Positions 34,479-42,921 are shown, numbered from the stretch's first letter. The stretch is 64,000 nucleotides of DNA from Methylocaldum sp002005105 (GCF_051027545.1 NZ_CP194902.1:3534001-3598000); one strand, 5' to 3'. The notes: generated from the sequence alone by a model not told the origin. A program made the numbers and translations.

Positions 34479-34754
34479 ATGAAACTGAAAACTTTAATCC
34501 TGAGCGCCGGGCTGTTGTCCATAGCCGCTTTCAACGCGAGTGCCTACGACGGCACCAAGTGCAAGGCACCGGGCAATTGCTGGGAGCCGAAACCCGGTTA
34601 TCCCGAAAAAGTGGCGGGCAGCAAATATGATCCGAAGCACGACCCGGCGGAGCTGAACAAGCAACAAGAGGCCATCAAGGCCATGGAAGCCCGCAATCAG
34701 AAGCGCTGGGAACAGTTCAGCAAGACCGGGAAGTTCGTCTACAAGGTAGATTGA
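34479..34754 (+). CDS. mxaI: Methanol dehydrogenase small (beta) subunit
   Basis: 91 residues; signal peptide (LKTLILSAGLLSIAAFNASA) then the mature 70-residue beta subunit YDGTKCKAPGNCWEPKPGYP, with its Cys pair, and the long Lys-rich helix LNKQQEAIKAMEARNQKRWEQF that wraps MxaF. Its presence is specific to MxaFI and not found with XoxF enzymes. ATG 34479 with GAACAGGAG upstream; longer in-frame starts overlap mxaG and are rejected. Confidence 0.97.
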   Translation: MKLKTLILSAGLLSIAAFNASAYDGTKCKAPGNCWEPKPGYPEKVAGSKYDPKHDPAELNKQQEAIKAMEARNQKRWEQFSKTGKFVYKVD

Positions 34755-34776
34755 GTTGGCTGGCGGCTTGGGAGTT

Positions 34777-34860
34777 GTAGGGCGGGTTAGCGTACTTGCG
34801 TAACCCGCCGCCTCGCCTCGTAAGGCGGGTTACGCCGGAATACCGGCTAACCCGCCTTAC
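34777..34860. repeat. Palindromic element A2 (GTAGGGCGGGTTAG family) between mxaI and mxaR
   Basis: GTAGGGCGGGTTAG (34777-34790) is inverted as CTAACCCGCCTTAC (34847-34860) with one mismatch, and an internal GTAACCCGCC/GGCGGGTTAC pair folds the middle. It begins like element A1 (shared GTAGGGCGGGTTAGCGTACT). It separates the structural genes F-J-G-I from the maturation genes R-S-A-C-K-L-D. Confidence 0.88.
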
Positions 34861-34889
34861 GATAGGTTGGCTATTCCAATAATTCAAAC

Positions 34890-35909
34890 ATGCATTCCGA
34901 ACAACTATTGGCCGACTGGCGAGAAAAAGCTTTTCGCTTCGAGTCGGAAATCGAAAAAGCCATCATCGGCCAGCCGCGAGCAATCCGGCTGATGACCATC
35001 GCCGTGTTCGCCCGCGGCCACGTGCTGCTGGAGGGCAACGTCGGTGTGGGCAAGACCACTTTGCTGAGAGCCGTGTCACTCGCCATCGGGGGCGAGTACG
35101 AACGGATCGAAGGGACCATCGATTTGATGCCCGCCGATTTGATCTATTACACCTACCTCGACGAGAACGGCCGGCCGCGAGTCGATCCAGGTCCCGTGCT
35201 CAAGCACGGTGAGGGGCTTTCGACCTTCTTCTTCAACGAAATCAACCGGGCGCGTCCCCAGATTCACTCGTTGCTGCTGCGCATCATGGCCGAGCGCAGC
35301 GTCACCGCATTCAACCGCGAGTTCCGATTCCCCTATCTTCAGGTGTTCGCCGACCGCAACCGGGTGGAGAAAGAGGAAACCTTCGAGCTTCCGGCTGCCG
35401 CCCGCGATCGGTTCCTGTTAGAGATCGCAATGGACTATCCGAGCGACGCGGATATCCTGGATCAGCTGACCTTTGATCCGCGGTACCACGATGCCAACCG
35501 TCTGCTCGGGGTGGTGACGCCGGCCGTGCTGCCTTATCGCGAGCTCGACGAGATCGCCGCGGCCATCCAGAGCGGCATTCAGGCCAGCCCGACGCTGCGT
35601 GCCTATACCCGCGACTTGTGGCGCGCCAGTCACGAACCGGAGCGGTTCGGCATCTCCGTGGCCGACGCCGACATGTCCGAGCTCATCCAGGCCGGGGCGA
35701 GTCCCCGCGGCATGAGTTATCTGATTCGCGCCGCGCGCGTCCATGCCTGGCTCAAAGGCCGCGACCGGGTCATTCCCGAGGACATACAGGGCGTATTCTA
35801 TCCGGCCATGGCTCATCGGGTGTTCCTGAAACCCGCTTACGAATACCGGCGCGATGAACTGGTGCCGGGATTGGTGGATAAAATCCTCCATTCGATTGCC
35901 GCACCGTGA
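34890..35909 (+). CDS. mxaR: MoxR-type AAA ATPase MxaR
   Basis: 339-residue MoxR ATPase with Walker A EGNVGVGKTTLLRAV (about 48-60), Walker B STFFFNEINRARPQ and sensor segments ELPAAARDRFLLEI. MoxR proteins act as chaperone-like motors with VWA-domain partners. Here the following mxaS, mxaC and mxaL encode such partners, a set needed to make active, calcium-loaded methanol dehydrogenase. No clear Shine-Dalgarno before ATG 34890, in line with the repeat element inserted 30 bp upstream. Confidence 0.94.
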   Translation: MHSEQLLADWREKAFRFESEIEKAIIGQPRAIRLMTIAVFARGHVLLEGNVGVGKTTLLRAVSLAIGGEYERIEGTIDLMPADLIYYTYLDENGRPRVDPGPVLKHGEGLSTFFFNEINRARPQIHSLLLRIMAERSVTAFNREFRFPYLQVFADRNRVEKEETFELPAAARDRFLLEIAMDYPSDADILDQLTFDPRYHDANRLLGVVTPAVLPYRELDEIAAAIQSGIQASPTLRAYTRDLWRASHEPERFGISVADADMSELIQAGASPRGMSYLIRAARVHAWLKGRDRVIPEDIQGVFYPAMAHRVFLKPAYEYRRDELVPGLVDKILHSIAAP

Positions 35910-35912
35910 TTG

Positions 35913-36141
35913 CTAGCCTGCATTTCTCACACCCCTTCTACTGCGGACGCCGATTCGCTCGCCGTGGCGCACCGTACTCTTTCGCGCCGGCTCGACGTCG
36001 TAGGTCGGCAATCCTTTGCCGACGAGCGTGTGTCGGGAAAGGATTCCCGACCTACCACGACGCCGCCACTCAGTCCGTGCGGCGCGCCGCACCGACGCCT
36101 CGACGTCCTCGCTACGAAGGGGTGTGAGAAATGCAGGCTAG
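35913..36141. mobile_element. MITE-like element with perfect 26-bp terminal inverted repeats between mxaR and mxaS
   Basis: CTAGCCTGCATTTCTCACAC... (35913-35938) is perfectly inverted at 36116-36141. The 229-bp unit has no coding capacity, starts 4 bp after the mxaR stop and runs 11 bp into mxaS, whose ATG and first codons (ATGCAGGCTAG) are the right terminal repeat. Inside it is a copy of the GTAGGTCGGCAATCC palindrome (36000-36055). No clear target duplication is seen. It could fold into one long hairpin that hides the mxaS ribosome site. Confidence 0.85.
36000..36055. repeat. Copy 2 of the GTAGGTCGGCAATCC palindrome, nested in the MITE-like element
   Basis: Left arm (36000-36023) is identical to the arm at 9348-9371. 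Right arm (36032-36055) has C-to-G changes, giving GTCGGGAAAGGATTCCCGAC, so the two arms no longer pair perfectly. The loop is 8 bases. Confidence 0.85.
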
Positions 36142-36988
36142 GCATACCGAGGAATTCCATTACCGGGTTTCCTGGCGTTCCGATGCCGTGCGCCCCGGCT
36201 TTCATCCGAGCCGGCGCTCCGGCAGCGGCGAGCGCTTTCATGGGCTCGCGCCCTTGCTGAAACACCCGGATCCGCGCCGGATCGATCTCCGGGCCAGCGT
36301 GCTCGATCCCTTCGGCGGCTATGCCGTCCGGATCTACGAGCAACGCAGTGCCATCAAGGTGTTCGCCATCGTGGATTTGTCGGCGTCGATGGAGTTTCGC
36401 GGCACCGGTTCCAAAATGGACACGCTGGCCGATTTCCTGGCGTCTTTGGCCTTGTCCGCGTACCGCACCGGCGACTCCTTGGGAATCATCGGTTGCTCGG
36501 AAAAGATCCACGCCGAATTTTCCCTGCCGCTGTGCCGTCACCCCGCCATGGCTTTGAACCTGGTGAGGCGTCTGCGCCGGTTTCGACCCAAGGGGACAAA
36601 CGCCCGTGGCCTGGTGGAAGCGGCGCGATGCGTGCCCAATTCGCGTTCATTGGTTTTTCTCGTCTCCGACTTCCACATGCCCTTGACCTTGGTCAAACGG
36701 ATTCTGGTGTCTCTGGGGCCGCACGATGTAGTGCCCTTGGTATTTTGGGACGCGAGCGAGATGGGGGGCGAGGCTACGCTCGGATTTCGCCGTATGCGCG
36801 ACCTGGAAGACGGTTCGGAGCGCTTGCTCCTGTTGCGCCCGAAGCTTCGTGCGCGGCTGGAAGAATCCTACCGGGATCGGCGGGAGCGTCTGGTTCATCT
36901 GTTCCTCAGTCACGGGCGGGAGCCGCTGTTTCTCGAAGAAGGATTCAAGGCCGACTATCTTACCCGGTATTTTCAGCGCGCCTTATGA
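36131..36988 (+). CDS. mxaS: MxaS, DUF58 protein of methanol dehydrogenase maturation
   Basis: 285 residues, DUF58 family with a VWA-like core: MIDAS IVDLSASMEFRG (about 80-90) and FLVSDFHMPL. EFHYRVSWRSDAVRPGFHPSR is the family N-terminus. It likely works with the MxaR ATPase. The start codon and first four codons derive from the terminal repeat of the upstream element, so the native N-terminus may have been replaced or shortened. The stop overlaps mxaA by 4 bp. Confidence 0.92.
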   Translation: MQARHTEEFHYRVSWRSDAVRPGFHPSRRSGSGERFHGLAPLLKHPDPRRIDLRASVLDPFGGYAVRIYEQRSAIKVFAIVDLSASMEFRGTGSKMDTLADFLASLALSAYRTGDSLGIIGCSEKIHAEFSLPLCRHPAMALNLVRRLRRFRPKGTNARGLVEAARCVPNSRSLVFLVSDFHMPLTLVKRILVSLGPHDVVPLVFWDASEMGGEATLGFRRMRDLEDGSERLLLLRPKLRARLEESYRDRRERLVHLFLSHGREPLFLEEGFKADYLTRYFQRAL

Positions 36989-37968
36989 AAAGGACGTACC
37001 TCGCTTTTCTGCTGCTTTTTTTAGGCGCTGCTGTTTCGCCCGGCGGCGAGACTCCCGGCCCGGTCAGGGATTTTCAGGTCTCGACGCCGCGTCCATTCGG
37101 CTATGCCATCGGTGATGTTATCCGGCAGACGCTGAATGTCGCGGTCGATCGGGAAGCCTTGCTCGACCGAAATTCGCTTCCTCCGAGCCGAATCAATCGC
37201 TGGCTGGAACTGCGGGAGGCGAACGTACGGGAGTCGGAGCACGACGGTCTGCGCCGCTATTCGATAGAACTCGCCTATCAAAGTTTTTACGCGCCATTGG
37301 AGGTCAAGAATCTGGCGATTCCCGCCTTCAAGCTGGCCTTTACCCACGGTGAGGATGTCTTCGAACTGGAAGTGCCGGCCTGGCGTTTCACCACGGCGCC
37401 GATTCGCGAGCTTTCGATTCTTCGGGAGGAAGGGCTGGAGCCGATGCAGCCTGATGCGCCTCCCGCGCTTCCGAGCCGAACCGGTCCGCTCCGAGGACTG
37501 GCTTCGGCCGCCGCCGCCGGCGCGGGGGCTGGATTGTACCTGGTTTATCTTTACGGCTATCTTCCCTGGCAGCAGAGAGGCCGCCATTTCAGAGCGGCCT
37601 GCCGCTCCGTCCGGACCTTGAGCCGAGCATCCGGGACGCCGGACTATTCCTCCGCCTATACCGCCATCCACCGGGCGTTCAACGGCGTAAACGGGCAGCC
37701 GCTATTTTCGGATCATCTGGAGGCATTCTTTGCCGATCATCCGGCATTCGAGCCTTTGCGCGAGGAAATTGCCGCCTTTTTCGCGAGCTCCTACGATTTC
37801 TTTTTCACCGAACGGCCCAAGGACAAGTTCGTCGGGAACGAACTTGGACCGCAAAGCGGGCCCCGAAGGGGCGAACCCCAGAGAGGGGGGGCGCAGACGG
37901 AATTTCCGATGCCCAGGCTCTTCCGCCTTTGCCGGGACTGTTACGACGTAGAGCGGAATCTTCGATGA
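36985..37968 (+). CDS. mxaA: MxaA, membrane protein for calcium loading of methanol dehydrogenase
   Basis: 327 residues. Signal peptide (YLAFLLLFLGAAVSPGGE), a periplasmic domain (about 20-170, starting VRDFQVSTPRPFGYAIGDVI), one TM (LASAAAAGAGAGLYLVYLYGYL, about 172-195) and a cytoplasmic tail. In Methylobacterium, mxaA mutants make enzyme lacking calcium, so a role in Ca insertion is known for the family. ATG 36985 sits in the ATGA overlap with mxaS; a longer in-frame start inside mxaS is rejected. A Gly/Arg-rich stretch near 295-310 is low complexity. Confidence 0.88.
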   Translation: MKRTYLAFLLLFLGAAVSPGGETPGPVRDFQVSTPRPFGYAIGDVIRQTLNVAVDREALLDRNSLPPSRINRWLELREANVRESEHDGLRRYSIELAYQSFYAPLEVKNLAIPAFKLAFTHGEDVFELEVPAWRFTTAPIRELSILREEGLEPMQPDAPPALPSRTGPLRGLASAAAAGAGAGLYLVYLYGYLPWQQRGRHFRAACRSVRTLSRASGTPDYSSAYTAIHRAFNGVNGQPLFSDHLEAFFADHPAFEPLREEIAAFFASSYDFFFTERPKDKFVGNELGPQSGPRRGEPQRGGAQTEFPMPRLFRLCRDCYDVERNLR

Positions 37969-38957
37969 ATCTGGCGGTCGATCATGCCTGGGTTCTGCCG
38001 TTCCTCGGCCTCGCTCTGCTGCCGCTGGTCCGTTTGCCGGTGACTGGCTTCGATGCGCCGTGGAATGCGTTGCTGCCCGCCGATGCGCAATCGCGCGTCT
38101 GGACCTGGCTGATCAAGCTGATGGGCGTCGTCGCCATCACCGGTCTGGTGCTCGGACTCGCCGGGCTGCATCGGGAGGAATATGCGGTCGATCGAGTCGG
38201 TAACGGCGCCCATATCGTGTTGCTTCTCGACCGCAGCCAGAGCATGGACCACAGTTTCGCGGGGCGTGCGACGTCGGGCGCCGAAGAGGCGAAATCAGCC
38301 GCGGCAGAGCGCTTGCTCAGCGAATTCGTCAGCGAACGAAAGAACGACCGGACCGGCGTCGCGGCCTACAGCACAGGCCCCTTATTCGTACTGCCCCTGA
38401 CCGACGACCGCGAGGCGGTGCTGGCCGCGGTGCGCGCCTTGCGTTTGCCGGCCCTGGCGCAAACGCACATCGGTAAAGGCTTGCTGCTGGCGCTGTCGTA
38501 CTTCGCCGGCCAGGCGCTCACCGGGTCTCGCATCGTGCTGCTGGTGTCCGACGGCGCGGCGGTTGTCGATCCGGACAGCGAGCAGAAACTGCGCAAGCTG
38601 TTCAAGGAGCATCAAATCCGCCTGTACTGGATTTTTCTCCGGACTCTCGGAAGTCCCGGCATCTTCGAAATACCGGAGGATCCGCGCGACGATAACGCGA
38701 GCGTCCGGCCCGAGCGTTATCTGCATTTGTTTTTCGAAAGCCTCGGCATCCCGTACAAGGCATACGAGGCGGAAAATCCGGCTGCCCTGCGTCAGGCCAT
38801 AGCCGATATCGACCGGATCGAAAGCCTGCCGATCCATTATCAGGCACGCATTCCGCGCCTCGATCTGACGCCGCTCTGCTACGGCGCGGCAGGTTTCGCG
38901 TTGCTGCTGTTGATCGGCGTGAAACTCTCGGAAGCTGAATCATGGGAAAAAGCCTAG
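37965..38957 (+). CDS. mxaC: MxaC, VWA-domain membrane protein
   Basis: 330 residues. Two N-terminal TMs (ILPFLGLALLPLVRL and LIKLMGVVAITGLVLGLAGL), a VWA domain with MIDAS LLLDRSQSMDHSF (about 88-100) and a second metal-site Thr (LAQTHIGKGLLLALSYF), and a C-terminal TM (LCYGAAGFALLLLIGVKL). It is a BatA-type partner for the MxaR ATPase. ATG 37965 overlaps mxaA by 4 bp; mxaK overlaps its end by 16 bp. The VWA domain faces the periplasm by topology. Confidence 0.9.
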   Translation: MNLAVDHAWVLPFLGLALLPLVRLPVTGFDAPWNALLPADAQSRVWTWLIKLMGVVAITGLVLGLAGLHREEYAVDRVGNGAHIVLLLDRSQSMDHSFAGRATSGAEEAKSAAAERLLSEFVSERKNDRTGVAAYSTGPLFVLPLTDDREAVLAAVRALRLPALAQTHIGKGLLLALSYFAGQALTGSRIVLLVSDGAAVVDPDSEQKLRKLFKEHQIRLYWIFLRTLGSPGIFEIPEDPRDDNASVRPERYLHLFFESLGIPYKAYEAENPAALRQAIADIDRIESLPIHYQARIPRLDLTPLCYGAAGFALLLLIGVKLSEAESWEKA

Positions 38958-39508
38958 AGCTGAAAATCGCGCTGCTGGCGCTAGCCGTTTCGACCATCGC
39001 CGGAATATTGGAATGGCAGGAGCTCCGGCGGATCGAGCTTGCCGGGGAGCAGGTTCGAAGCTTGCTGAGCGGCACCGATATTTCCCCGGACGATCGAGTC
39101 CGTGCGGCGCCGGAAGTGAGGCTGGCTCGGGCGGTTTATCTCGCCGGCAAGGATCGTCATGAAGAGGCCCTGGATGCCTACGGCTATCTGGTCGACCAGG
39201 GCAATACCCGATTTCGCGTTACGGCCCTGTTCGATCTCGGGAACCTGCACCTGCGACGCGCCTTGACACACGTGGAACAAAACGAGATCAACCGGGCGCT
39301 GCCGCTGGTGGAATTGGCCAAGGATGCCTACAAGAAGGCGTTGCGCCTGGACCCGAACCACTGGGACAGCAAATACAACCTGGAAGTCGCCATGCGGCTT
39401 CTGCCGGAAATGGACAGGATTCGCCGCGAGGACGGAGAAGAGGAAAACGATGAAGAAGAGGGGGCGCTGTGGACCACGGTGCCGGGTTTTCCGCGGGGCC
39501 TGCCTTGA
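38942..39508 (+). CDS. mxaK: MxaK, TPR-like maturation protein
   Basis: 188 residues with an N-terminal membrane anchor (ELKIALLALAVSTIAGILEWQEL) and a TPR-like helical part (RVTALFDLGNLHLRRALTHV, then AYKKALRLDPNHWDSKYNLEVAMRLLP). It ends in an acidic tail (REDGEEENDEEEG). In the mxa cluster it is required with A, C and L for calcium insertion in other methylotrophs. Start 38942 lies within mxaC, so translation is coupled. Confidence 0.88.
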   Translation: MGKSLELKIALLALAVSTIAGILEWQELRRIELAGEQVRSLLSGTDISPDDRVRAAPEVRLARAVYLAGKDRHEEALDAYGYLVDQGNTRFRVTALFDLGNLHLRRALTHVEQNEINRALPLVELAKDAYKKALRLDPNHWDSKYNLEVAMRLLPEMDRIRREDGEEENDEEEGALWTTVPGFPRGLP

Positions 39509-40455
39509 AGTTGTCCACCCGCGCACGCGACCCGCGCTTCGTCTGTCTGGCTCTGGCCTTGCTCAGCGTCGGGGTTACGCTTTTCCATCCCACCCTGAAG
39601 CTGTCGCGGCCGGTATTCGATCACATCGTCGTCGTCGACATTACCCGGAGCATGAACGTCGCCGATTATCGGGTAGAAAGCCGGTCGACGAGCCGCTTGG
39701 AAACAGTCAAGTCCGCCTTGCGCTCGGCCCTGCGGGAATTGCCCTGCGGTTCTCGGTTGGGGCTGGGGCTCTTCACCGAGCGAAGATCCTTCCTGCTGTT
39801 CGAGCCCATCGAAGTCTGCCGCGGGTTCGAAGCGGTCGATACCGCCATTGAGCACATCGATTGGCGCATGGCCTGGGGTGCCGACAGCCGCATCGCCGAT
39901 GGACTCTACGATGCCTTGAATCAATTTCAGAATTACGGTTCGAACCTGGTTTTCGTTACCGACGGCCAGGAAGCCCCGCCTCTCAATCCTCGCTACAAGC
40001 GGGAGTTCGGCGCTTTCAAGGGCAAGCTCAGGGGATTGATCGTTGGAGCCGGGGGGCTGAGCCCGGCGCCCATTCCGAAATTCGACGAACGCGGCGAAGC
40101 CGTCGGTTTCTATTCGGAGGACGACGTCCCTCACCGATCCTCGTTCGGGCTGCCGCCCAAGCCGCCTTCCGAGATCGAGGGCTATCACGAGCGGAACGCG
40201 CCGTTCGGCAGCGAGCGGGTGATCGGGACCGAGCATCTGTCCTCGCTCAAGGAAGACTATCTTCGCCAACTAGCCGACGAGACCGGACTCGTTTACCGGC
40301 GGCTGGAGAAACCCGAGGAATTGAGCTTGGCGCTTAAGAGCCCGGAGTTCGCGCGCCTCGAAGCGGTTGCCGCGGATATTCGCTGGCTGCCTGCCGGCCT
40401 GGCTCTGGCCGCGCTGGTCGTGCTTTACGGCATTCTGCCGTTTAGGCTCCGCTGA
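39469..40455 (+). CDS. mxaL: MxaL, VWA-domain maturation protein
   Basis: 328 residues from GTG 39469, or 316 from TTG 39505, which would give a 4-bp overlap with mxaK like the other junctions here and start right before the TM (VCLALALLSVGVTLF). A periplasmic VWA domain follows with MIDAS-like VVDITRSMNVADY (about 58-70) and FVTDGQEAPPL. A C-terminal TM (PAGLALAALVVLYGILPF) closes it. BatB-type architecture; expected to act with MxaC and the MxaR ATPase. Confidence 0.88.
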   Translation: MDHGAGFSAGPALKLSTRARDPRFVCLALALLSVGVTLFHPTLKLSRPVFDHIVVVDITRSMNVADYRVESRSTSRLETVKSALRSALRELPCGSRLGLGLFTERRSFLLFEPIEVCRGFEAVDTAIEHIDWRMAWGADSRIADGLYDALNQFQNYGSNLVFVTDGQEAPPLNPRYKREFGAFKGKLRGLIVGAGGLSPAPIPKFDERGEAVGFYSEDDVPHRSSFGLPPKPPSEIEGYHERNAPFGSERVIGTEHLSSLKEDYLRQLADETGLVYRRLEKPEELSLALKSPEFARLEAVAADIRWLPAGLALAALVVLYGILPFRLR

Positions 40456-40557
40456 TGGATAGCACGGTTTATATCGCGGGGTGAAACCTGTCTTGAGCTA
40501 TGTCGAAAGGCGCGCTCCCACCATTCTTTTTCATTAACCCGAGGAGTTGTGTATTCC

Positions 40558-41091
40558 ATGAAAATGATCGTTCCTGCCTTGTTGACGCTCGGTTTGGCTT
40601 TTTCCGCCGGAGTTTCGGCCCATGGTCCGACACCCCAGAAAGTGGTCGAAACCGTCGAAATCGACCGCCCCATCGAAAAAGTCTGGGAGACGGTCAAGGA
40701 GTTCGGCGCCGTCGCGCAATGGAATCCGGCCATCTCGAAAAGCGAAGCCCAAGGCGGCAACAAGCCTGGCGAAAAGCGTACCCTGACTTTTCCGAACGGC
40801 GAACAACTGGTGGAGGAACTCGACTTTTACGACGAAAAAACCTACGAGTACGACTACCGGCTGATGGAAGCCAACGTCAAGGCGCTGCCGGCGAGTTCCT
40901 ATTCCGCTGTATTGAAGCTGACGCCGGCGGGGCAGGGGACCAAGGCGGAATGGAAAAGCCGTTTGTATCGCGGAGACACCGGCAATTTCCCGCCCGACGA
41001 ACTGAACGACGAGGCGGCCGTTCAGTCGATGCAGGCTTTATTTAAAGCCGGCCTGGAAAATCTCAAGCGCATCGCCGAATCCGATCACTGA
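40558..41091 (+). CDS. mxaD: MxaD, SRPBCC-fold periplasmic protein
   Basis: 177 residues. Signal peptide (IVPALLTLGLAFSAGVSA) then a START/SRPBCC domain (VETVEIDRPIEKVWETVKEFGAVAQWNPAI, LDFYDEKTYEYDYRLMEANV). Family work shows MxaD aids the interaction of methanol dehydrogenase with cytochrome cL. ATG 40558 with GAGGAG 11 bp upstream is preferred to the GTG at 40549. Last recognisable mxa gene: mxaE, mxaH and mxaB homologues do not follow. Confidence 0.92.
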   Translation: MKMIVPALLTLGLAFSAGVSAHGPTPQKVVETVEIDRPIEKVWETVKEFGAVAQWNPAISKSEAQGGNKPGEKRTLTFPNGEQLVEELDFYDEKTYEYDYRLMEANVKALPASSYSAVLKLTPAGQGTKAEWKSRLYRGDTGNFPPDELNDEAAVQSMQALFKAGLENLKRIAESDH

Positions 41092-41115
41092 TTTTCAAGA
41101 ACGTCAGGTACGTTT

Positions 41116-41139
41116 GTCGGCAAGGGATTGTCGACCTAC
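41116..41139. repeat. Single arm of the GTAGGTCGGCAATCC palindrome (copy 3)
   Basis: GTCGGCAAGGGATTGTCGAC followed by CTAC matches the right arm of the 9348-9401 element with two changes; no partner arm is present. It lies 25 bp after mxaD. Confidence 0.6.
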
Positions 41140-41348
41140 GGAGCTACCGATCCGAGGCTGTCGCAAGGCCTTCCGAGGCCCGCCGGCTACGCTTTGCAAA
41201 CAGGATCTCCTTTCGTTTATATTTCGTTACCGCCACTTGGAGGAGAAGGGATGCCGTCCAAGGTTATGGAGGCACGGCAAAGGCGGAGTGCACGATTCTC
41301 CGATGGTTGGCCACTTTATGGATTACAGCGAACGAGCGGAGGGCAAGG

Positions 41349-42566
41349 ATGGCCGAAAAGAAGAAACCCGTCGAATGGCTCCGACGAATGGTCGAGGCCG
41401 CGCATCGAGGCGTTTTGGTACCGCACGCCAGCGAACCCTTTCCCCACGCCTATCGGCAGCCCTCCGACGCCGGAAAACTTAGTCGAAATATCGCTGATTC
41501 CCACAAGAAAGCCGAGAAATCGGAGCACCTGGCGATCAGGCATGTCTTCGACGACTGTTTGCTCATCGGCATCTACGTCACCCAGTATGGAGAGATCGTC
41601 TATGCCAACGACAAGCTGGCCAAAATTCTCGGATATCCCAAGGATCAGCTGATCGGCATGTCACCGGCGAAATTGTTTCATTCCGATCATCGGTCATCTC
41701 AACAAGGCGTGGTCATACATCAGCGAAGACTGGCCGCTACGCCATCGGTGCCCAAAGCCAGAGCCGTCAGGAAAGATGGCGAGATCATCTGGATCAAGCG
41801 GAGCGAAGTCTTGATTTCGTATAACGGATCGAGCGCCGTCTTTGGGAATGTCGTCGACCTAACTCCGAAGAAACGGCTGAAGGAAATCGTCTGGCAGTCG
41901 AAACGCGAACTCCGCCTATTGTCCGCAAAGCTTCTCAGCGCTCAGGAGCAAGAGCGCAAGCGAATCGCTTCGGAACTTCACGACACGGTCGGACAGTATT
42001 TGAGCGCCATTAAATTCAGCTTGGACAACGTCAACGTTCTGCTTGAAAACAACCAGATCGCATCCGGCCAGAGATCCCTGCGGGCTATTCTTCCCGTGAT
42101 CAAAGAGGCCATTTCCGAGGTGAGGCGCATCTCGATGGATTTAAGACCGGCGATTCTCGACGACTTGGGTCTTCTCGCAACGCTGAGCTGGCATTGCCGT
42201 ACATTTCAGGACATCTACGCCGACGTCGCAATCGAAAAACAAGTGGATATACGAGAAAACGACCTGTCCGGAGGATTGAAAATCTCGATCTACCGAATAG
42301 TCCAGGAAGCTCTGAACAATGTCGCTAAACATGCCAAAGCCGATCGCGTCGTCCTTCGTTTGATAAAAACCGACTCCGCGATCGAACTGACCGTCACCGA
42401 CAACGGTTGCGGATTCGAGGTGAGCGAGGCGCTGGAAAGAGAAATACGACAACGCGGCCTGGGGCTCGCAAGCATGCGTCAGCGGAGCGAAAGTTCGGGC
42501 GGGTCCTTTTACATCGAATCCGCTCCAGGCATCGGAACGACCATTCGCGCGGTGTGGACCGGGTAG
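41349..42566 (+). CDS. Soluble PAS-domain sensor histidine kinase
   Basis: 405 residues, no TM. PAS domain about 50-175 (LLIGIYVTQYGEIVYANDKLAKILGYPKDQLIGM and RKDGEIIWIKRSEV), HisKA_3 with phosphoacceptor His in ASELHDTVGQYLSAIKFSLDNV and a HATPase (YRIVQEALNNVAKHAKAD, VTDNGCGF, GLASMRQRSE). ATG 41349 is set after GGAGGGC; an in-frame TTG at 41307 is less likely. Its regulator may be the NarL-type gene at 48215-48871, now 5.6 kb away across the RHS module. Confidence 0.9.
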   Translation: MAEKKKPVEWLRRMVEAAHRGVLVPHASEPFPHAYRQPSDAGKLSRNIADSHKKAEKSEHLAIRHVFDDCLLIGIYVTQYGEIVYANDKLAKILGYPKDQLIGMSPAKLFHSDHRSSQQGVVIHQRRLAATPSVPKARAVRKDGEIIWIKRSEVLISYNGSSAVFGNVVDLTPKKRLKEIVWQSKRELRLLSAKLLSAQEQERKRIASELHDTVGQYLSAIKFSLDNVNVLLENNQIASGQRSLRAILPVIKEAISEVRRISMDLRPAILDDLGLLATLSWHCRTFQDIYADVAIEKQVDIRENDLSGGLKISIYRIVQEALNNVAKHAKADRVVLRLIKTDSAIELTVTDNGCGFEVSEALEREIRQRGLGLASMRQRSESSGGSFYIESAPGIGTTIRAVWTG

Positions 42567-42921
42567 AATCTTCTTCTCCGTTTCCGGTCGGCGACGCTTG
42601 GGGGCGAAATCGCCCGGACGCGTAGCGCTCGCTGCCGAGGGCGCAACCACAAGCCGGAAACGCTCCCGGATGCAGTCCCTATCTGTAGAGGGCTGCAATC
42701 AGCGCGATTTTAGGACCACATTAAACGCAACTATTTGTGCGATCGGGCCTGAGTTCGTCGCAACTGAGCCTGCTATCATCGGCGCAGGACTGCAATCATC
42801 CGGTCCAGGACCACTTTATTTGCAACTGATCACCGGCGGTTTCATTTTTGGATCGCTGTTGGCGCCATGACCATAAGCTCTCGATCGATGCGCTTCGTAC
42901 CTCTGCGCATCCTATGCGGGC
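42567..42921. other. Gap after the PAS kinase holding the left inverted repeat of the RHS module
   Basis: 355 bp without an accepted gene. Its right two thirds are the repeat at 42688-42828. A short ORF in the region (42598-42870) spans the repeat and lacks family features. Confidence 0.5.
42688..42828. repeat. Left copy of a ~140-bp inverted repeat flanking the RHS module
   Basis: Its reverse complement aligns over the full length with 48047-48187. Shared blocks include GGTCCTGGACCGGATGATT, CAGTCCTGCG, CGATGAT and GCAGGCTCAG. Divergence is roughly one base in four or five by eye. It contains the palindrome GGTCC(T/A)GGACC and several GTCCTG units. Confidence 0.75.

Noticed and set aside
35906..36260. 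Plus-strand ORFs spanning the mxaR-mxaS gap
   Set aside because: They translate the inverted-repeat element and the out-of-frame mxaS start; no protein features.
42598..42870. 90-residue ORF after the PAS kinase
   Set aside because: It is composed mostly of the inverted repeat and has no ribosome site or family match.
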